A DNA stretch of 11,769 bases from Prevotellaceae bacterium UBA1786 (lineage in GTDB: Bacteria; Bacteroidota; Bacteroidia; Bacteroidales; Bacteroidaceae). Each line of letters begins with the position of its first letter. The stretch's first letter is position 1. The notes below the pieces were generated by a model that ran no database searches, had not been told where the DNA came from, and worked only from the letters and a program-made list of their open reading frames with translations. A program made the position numbers and the translations under genes. Shown piece after piece: positions 8,701-11,769 of the stretch. The stretch covers positions 6,640 through 18,408 of the forward strand of contig DCGE01000121.1 in the NCBI GenBank assembly GCA_002314525.1. The letters are read 5' to 3'.

Positions 8701-9897
8701 ACTCGCATAGTTCTCCGTGACTACATTCTGGAATGTGTATCCATCGCCACTCTTACGTATCTGCCAGCACTGTGTGAGCTTATTCTCGTCCCTCTTGACT
8801 GATTTCAGGTTTCCGTCCATCTCTGTCATGTCGAGGTTGTAGTGAGTGCTGACTATACGGTAGTATGCACCGTCTTCAATTTCCTTTGCCCAGCCCTTGG
8901 CCTGGTTGAGATGATCTCTGATTTCCTCTTCCGTCACGTCCGTAACCAAGTCGATACCCCAGTCACATCCTGCATCTCCGGCATAGCTCCACTTGTACAA
9001 CGTCTTACCATCGTTACCGAGGTTGAGACACTTCTGACCTGAGAAATCAGCCTCAGAAGATATGATACCCCATGCATCGGTATTGGTGTTGGTGTTGTTC
9101 GGACTGTACTTCATGTATAGTTTGGTTGCATCACCAGGAGTTCCGAAGTCGTCAGTGAGATATTCTCCCGTCTCGGCACTTCTCAGTGTCCATCCCGTAT
9201 CGTCAGCTTCCTTGATCCAAATCTGCGAGAAGCCTGTCTTTGCCTTTGCCGCACCATAGACAGAACCCTTTGAGGCTGTCAGGTAGTTGCTGATTCTCTT
9301 GTTGTAGAGTTTTATGAGCGACTGCTGCATCTGGTATTTATACAGATTCTGACCTTTCAGTTCTGACACAGAAGTGAACTTCACCTCGTAGAATGACCAG
9401 TCGCAGCTGTTGCCTAACTTGGCAGTACTGGCACCTATCAGGTCTGCACCCGTCGATGGAGCAGAAAGATAATACATATTTCCCTTGATTGAGAAATTCC
9501 CGCTGCCGCCAGTGATTTCGCTTATAGTCATCGGATAACCTTCCGTTATGGTAGCCTTTGACTTTGAGCTGCTGGGATTAGAGACATAGCGTCCAAGTCC
9601 GGTCTTCACGAAATACTTGCCCTCATAATCAGCAGATGTTTCCAGTTGGAACATGTAGCCAAGATTTGACTCCACGTCCATGGCTTTTGGAGTAGTACCT
9701 TGATGCAGGAGGTTGTCAGTTCCTTCGTATGCAAACTTTTTTGTACTGTTATTGTACATGAAATACAACTTCCCGGCTTCAATCGTCGTAGCCTTCGAAC
9801 CGACATCGTATAACTTGCCGGCATATTCACCAGCAAAAGACACCGTAACACTTGCTAAAGCAAGCAATACCGATATGAATAATCTATCTGTTTTCAT
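5788..9897 (-). CDS. M60-like (enhancin/mucin-type) zinc metallopeptidase, 1369 aa, first gene of operon
   Basis: This is a predicted secreted metallopeptidase paralogous to the next gene. The signal peptide ends near residue 22 (VSFA, then GEYAG). Three consecutive beta-trefoil-like modules follow (about 38-172, 182-318 and 342-469), each ending in a W-x-[FIL]-x-x-V type motif. After a helical linker (472-545) comes the M60 region (about 565-960), with zinc ligands His821, His825 and Glu838 and catalytic Glu822 in HEFGH-X12-E. Behind it lie TTRMYFQLWLYFH, FYPRLFKALR and FFEAYGFFVPV, all with close counterparts in the neighbour. Residues 1001-1050 are rich in Gly, Asp and Cys. Residues about 1136-1325 resemble the beta-rich region with an LPFAV-type motif that often precedes the sorting tail in Prevotella-type surface proteins. 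The last about 32 residues (TYNLQGQRV to KKLIK) are a T9SS-type tail. I chose the ATG at 9897 because it gives a complete signal peptide. It is the promoter-proximal gene of the operon. Family call is secure, substrate inferred. Confidence 0.93.
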   Translation of the reverse strand: MKTDRLFISVLLALASVTVSFAGEYAGKLYDVGSKATTIEAGKLYFMYNNSTKKFAYEGTDNLLHQGTTPKAMDVESNLGYMFQLETSADYEGKYFVKTGLGRYVSNPSSSKSKATITEGYPMTISEITGGSGNFSIKGNMYYLSAPSTGADLIGASTAKLGNSCDWSFYEVKFTSVSELKGQNLYKYQMQQSLIKLYNKRISNYLTASKGSVYGAAKAKTGFSQIWIKEADDTGWTLRSAETGEYLTDDFGTPGDATKLYMKYSPNNTNTNTDAWGIISSEADFSGQKCLNLGNDGKTLYKWSYAGDAGCDWGIDLVTDVTEEEIRDHLNQAKGWAKEIEDGAYYRIVSTHYNLDMTEMDGNLKSVKRDENKLTQCWQIRKSGDGYTFQNVVTENYASQSPGTSQYFTTNAQPHTFFIKQTTDKWSYSFTITQSQGASAGMHTASSQSNYVVLWSTDASASVWAFEKVNLTQEQIDKARAAEKEYARILANKAKYQTTLNTLFEDKACTTLKSSVAAMTDAQVEAIVGYSELPQAIKDMVMKVKNDTWKVYKNSTSNYEAGLEKFFRVADYQVYSNHSEMCWLTGMSNNYGKLSNPTGITVESGDILFVYVEEDPKNGCTLQLERVSTGDPGSNRNGPTTNLNAGLNIIRADAQANVFIYYQLNNTDKLLANYPDIKVHIEGGTLNGYFDVTRGMTNDDWKLMINQKMLQSPVINLKGEHIVFCMNSKIVKETEPNNIEGTVRIWNKIIDNEESYMGLDAFDGRLRNVWNAFSINYSYMYAGDKGSYFNETTLPTIMKYSNLANFGGDGHEGGAMWGPSHEFGHNHQSAHNLIGATESSNNLFSNINTFETGISSTRYRSPQTNFGFLPKNQTWLDRDITVTTRMYFQLWLYFHNQGYDTTFYPRLFKALRANPMHQNGKNSGKEDYLHFAKLCCDVAQADLSEFFEAYGFFVPVENYEVGDYSTYYVTTTQADIDAALKYMHKYPKKYANLMFIDDHIIRHDSDPDNKFGCDATGNGGKKWQCCNYDGAYYGKSGDGGDYESYDRGTDYLVDNDYFTLSSSTITFKGTGWMGHKFYDKQTGRLVWACNSKSASMPSSVKTLLTNGNLIVVAAERNGEDVLAPYYKVGQSAVYKYSVVLRDKNQEKMWYTNADGFLGYLPENAIAQYIDNREIPEAVKAETNVIYYDPAEVETAGAANIVINGDMAFCMPDMAIAQKLSFTKTNEGYAVLSLPFAVQGDHLNTGYTTGDTFVVTPTNYVGAGEPLVVNGNVAIELEMAHLLTGSYKAQEDVFVMSADGKSITKQTASPFTYVFDKAYNVDFATAINDVKTDDNGSQATSTYNLQGQRVSENGISNGIYIINGQKKLIK
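5791..5886 (-). other. T9SS type A-like C-terminal sorting tail of the 1369-aa M60 peptidase
   Basis: The last 32 residues contain TYNLQGQRV, then NGIYIINGQK and the end KKLIK. The motif matches the tail of the neighbouring peptidase almost residue for residue in the final strand (GIYIING), though the proteins differ strongly upstream. This supports a shared secretion route for both proteases. Confidence 0.7.
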
Positions 9898-9951
9898 TTT
9901 GTTTATTGTTTGAAGTTAATAATTCATTTTTTGTTTTTTGGTAACATTTTG

Positions 9952-9989
9952 CAAAGTTAACAAAAATAATTTATTGATATACTATCAAA
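9952..9989 (-). promoter_or_regulatory. Candidate Bacteroidota promoter for the M60-M60-GH84 operon
   Basis: Read on the minus strand, TAACTTTG at 9959-9952 fits the Bacteroidota -7 consensus TAnnTTTG, about 55 bp before the start codon. A second fit, TATTTTTG, lies at 9968-9961. A TTTG that could serve as the -33 element is at 9989-9986. Its spacing is 17 bp to the second box and 26 bp to the first, while about 19-21 is usual, so the pairing is imperfect and the active box is uncertain. Confidence 0.5.
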
Positions 9990-10159
9990 ATGACAATTCT
10001 TTCAAAAAAAAATTCAAAAAAACACTATTTTTCAATTTTTCCCAACAGATATTCCGTTTTATCCCATTTTTACAGGTTTCACTGATAGAGAGGACGGTAA
10101 TACGATGAGGTTATTTTCATTTTTTCTTCAATCAATCAAGCTGTTTCGGAAAAATGTAA

Positions 10160-10167
10160 TAACTTTG
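10160..10167 (+). promoter_or_regulatory. Candidate -7 box of the GH43 promoter
   Basis: TAACTTTG at 10160-10167 exactly fits the Bacteroidota -7 consensus TAnnTTTG. It is identical to the box facing the other way at 9952-9959. Transcription starting a few bases downstream would give a leader of about 65 nt. No TTTG is found at the expected -33 distance (a TTTC at 10144-10147 is too close), so the promoter may need an activator or the call may be wrong. Confidence 0.5.
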
Positions 10168-10175
10168 CAGTACCA

Positions 10176-10200
10176 ATTGATTTGACACATCAAAAACAAT
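10176..10200. promoter_or_regulatory. Imperfect inverted repeat, possible operator or leader hairpin
   Basis: The left arm is ATTG-A-TTTGA (10176-10185) and the right arm TCAAA-AA-CAAT (10190-10200), around a CACA centre. Nine base pairs are broken by a 1-by-2 internal mismatch. It lies just downstream of the candidate GH43 -7 box and about 40 bp before the start codon, where a regulator-binding site or leader hairpin could act. In AT-rich DNA such dyads also arise by chance, so this is only a candidate. Confidence 0.25.
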
Positions 10201-10238
10201 ATACATTAATAACTACTTTTTATCTGATTTCTAACCAA

Positions 10239-11769
10239 ATGAACAACTTACTAAAAACAGCACTCATCGCTGCATTGTTTCCGGTTTGCATCAATGCAGA
10301 CAGTCAAACTCAATGGAACTCTCCAGGAGCTGGCAACCCATTACTTCCCGGTTACTTTGCCGACCCTACCATCCGTAAGTTTGGCGACACCTTCTATATC
10401 TATGCCACCACTGATGGTACGGGTAACGGATATGGTCCTGCTCAGGTATGGATGTCGAAAGACTTCGTCAACTGGCGCAATCAAGTCATGAACTGGCCTA
10501 CCACTGAGGTGGTGTGGGCTCCCGATGTCATTCAGGCTCCCAATGGCAAATACCGCTATTATTATTGTGAACCATGTATGGTGCATGCTGGAGAAAGCGA
10601 CTCACCGGTAGGACCATGGAAGAACATGCTAGGTGAATCGGATGCCGTACTCATGCCCGACCGTTTCTGCCACCCTCGGGCCATCACACTCGACCCTCAG
10701 GTCTTCACCGACGACGATGGCAGTCAGTATATGTTTGTCGGCACATGGGGCTTCTACGACGATTCCGGATGCGGATGGGCAAAACTGGCTCCTGACGGCA
10801 GGTCGTTTACCGATAAGGGCCTCATCTCCAGCCGCGAACTCAAGGACTTCTTCGAAGGACCGTTCCTCTTCAAACGTAACGGCATATATTATTTCACCTA
10901 TTCTGCCGGCAGCTGCCACGACGATACTTACCGTGTGCAATATTCCGTCAGTACCACAGGACCTCTCGGACCTTACGAATACAAGGGATGCATCCTCAAG
11001 ACCAATGCTGACGGTACGGTTCACGGACCTGGTCATCACTCCATACTTCAGGACGGTGACGACTTCTACATCATCTACCACCGCCACAACAACCCTCACT
11101 CCATTCACGGCTTCAACCGCCAACTCTGCCTCGACAGGATCGAGTTCGATGCTCAGGGCAACATCCTGCCTATCACCCCATCTCACTCCGGAGTCCTCCC
11201 GGCTTCTCTCATGAAGAAGAATCCGAAGACTCTCCCTAACCTTGCTTATCAGGCCTCAGTCACGGCTTCGTCTTACTATGACGACTGGTTCAAACCTCAA
11301 TATGCCGTTGACGACAACAACGGCACTCTATGGCGTTCACGCAACAACACAGGTGAAGCATGGCTCCAAATTGACTTAGGCAAAATTCGGAAATTCAACC
11401 AGGTATGGACTCAGTTCGAGTACCCTACCTTCTTCTATCAGTATCATATCGAGACTTCCGACGATGCTCAGACATGGACTCTCTTTGCCGACAAGACTCA
11501 TAACGTCAATGCCGGATCACCGATGATTGACAAGAAGGACGTCAAGGCTCGATTCATACGTATCACCATAACCGACACTCAGAAGAATGGTCATTTTGCC
11601 GCCATCTGGAACGTGAAGGTCTATAACGCCACCAAGAAGAACGATCCTGAACGTCTGCTCCCATCCATCGAAGGTATGGATATGGCAGCCGTAGAACAAG
11701 GATACCCTAACCTCCACAAGAAGGACCTCGAGCCAATGTCCCTCTCTCAGTCGCCGATCATCGACATTC
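10239..11769 (+). CDS. GH43 family glycosidase with F5/8 type C (CBM32-like) module, secreted (3' end outside window)
   Basis: This predicted secreted five-bladed beta-propeller glycosidase is read from the ATG at 10239; 510 codons are visible. The signal peptide ends near residue 20 (CINA, then DS). The GH43 domain covers about 33-315. The catalytic triad can be placed: the base Asp42 in YFADPTIR, the pKa-modulating Asp152 in ITLDPQVF, and the acid Glu206 in FFEGPFLF. GPGHHSIL (263-270) and IIYHRHNN also fit the family. Residues about 332-466 form an F5/8 type C / CBM32-like sugar-binding domain (NLAYQASVTASS, then WLQIDLGK and ARFIRITI). About 40 more residues follow before the edge, so at least one further domain or a tail is likely. 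GH43 members include arabinofuranosidases, xylosidases, arabinanases and exo-galactosidases, and I cannot choose among them. It diverges from the peptidase/GH84 operon across an AT-rich intergenic region, so joint control is possible but unproven. Confidence 0.92.
   Translation, partial: MNNLLKTALIAALFPVCINADSQTQWNSPGAGNPLLPGYFADPTIRKFGDTFYIYATTDGTGNGYGPAQVWMSKDFVNWRNQVMNWPTTEVVWAPDVIQAPNGKYRYYYCEPCMVHAGESDSPVGPWKNMLGESDAVLMPDRFCHPRAITLDPQVFTDDDGSQYMFVGTWGFYDDSGCGWAKLAPDGRSFTDKGLISSRELKDFFEGPFLFKRNGIYYFTYSAGSCHDDTYRVQYSVSTTGPLGPYEYKGCILKTNADGTVHGPGHHSILQDGDDFYIIYHRHNNPHSIHGFNRQLCLDRIEFDAQGNILPITPSHSGVLPASLMKKNPKTLPNLAYQASVTASSYYDDWFKPQYAVDDNNGTLWRSRNNTGEAWLQIDLGKIRKFNQVWTQFEYPTFFYQYHIETSDDAQTWTLFADKTHNVNAGSPMIDKKDVKARFIRITITDTQKNGHFAAIWNVKVYNATKKNDPERLLPSIEGMDMAAVEQGYPNLHKKDLEPMSLSQSPIIDI

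Larger units (their letters stand above)
9898..10238. other. AT-rich divergent intergenic region
   Basis: About 340 bp without a gene lie between the starts of the minus-strand peptidase operon and the plus-strand GH43 gene. The region is clearly more AT-rich than the flanking genes, with A and T runs at about 9961-10045. It holds a promoter-like box for each direction and an imperfect dyad just before the GH43 gene, listed separately. The middle (about 10045-10140) shows nothing I can name. I see no tRNA, terminator hairpin, riboswitch-like structure or credible small ORF. Confidence 0.8.

Noticed and set aside
10001..10045. A- and T-runs that might be read as a terminator
   Set aside because: No stable GC-containing stem precedes them, and both flanking genes point away from this region, so no terminator is expected.
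10144..10147. TTTC as a -33 element for the GH43 promoter
   Set aside because: It is one base off TTTG and only 12 bp from the -7 box, much closer than the usual spacing.
10287..10298. Possible lipobox cysteine (Cys17) in the GH43 signal peptide
   Set aside because: The residues before it (FPV) do not fit a lipobox, and a signal peptidase I site (INA) follows three residues later.
10629..11186. 185-codon minus-strand open frame inside the GH43 gene, and a 193-codon plus-strand frame at 10633-11214
   Set aside because: Both lie wholly within the GH43 reading frame, which has clear family motifs across the stretch. The translations look like low-complexity shadow frames without signal peptide or known motif.

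Overview
The window looks like a piece of a Bacteroidales chromosome, most plausibly Prevotellaceae or a close relative. The reasons are the protein families (M60-like mucin-type peptidases, GH84, GH43 with a discoidin-type module), promoter-like TAnnTTTG boxes, no Shine-Dalgarno sequences before the starts, and C-terminal tails of the type IX secretion (T9SS type A) kind. The genus call is an inference from style. No rRNA, tRNA or marker gene is present to fix it.

Layout. Positions 1-9897 hold three tightly packed genes on the minus strand. In order of transcription they are a 1369-residue M60-like zinc metallopeptidase (5788-9897), a second, divergent 1290-residue M60-like metallopeptidase (1909-5781), and a GH84 beta-N-acetylglucosaminidase (start at 1912, running off the left edge). 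The gaps are 6 bp and then a 4-bp ATGA stop/start overlap, so this is almost certainly one operon. A roughly 340-bp AT-rich intergenic region (9898-10238) separates it from a divergent plus-strand gene for a secreted GH43 glycosidase with an F5/8 type C (CBM32-like) module, which runs off the right edge.

How the genes may work together. All four products have N-terminal signal peptides. M60-like peptidases of gut bacteria cut heavily O-glycosylated proteins such as mucins, and GH84 enzymes remove beta-linked GlcNAc. The operon therefore reads as a system that opens up a glycoprotein with two different proteases and trims its sugars. Both proteases carry three repeated beta-trefoil-like modules (six in total), probably for carbohydrate or glycoprotein binding, and both end in a nearly identical T9SS-like sorting tail. 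The divergent GH43 widens the possible substrates, because GH43 enzymes normally act on arabinose-, xylose- or galactose-containing chains. The natural target could therefore be animal mucin, a plant hydroxyproline-rich glycoprotein, or something else. No SusC/SusD pair, regulator, mobile element, RNA gene or CRISPR array is visible.
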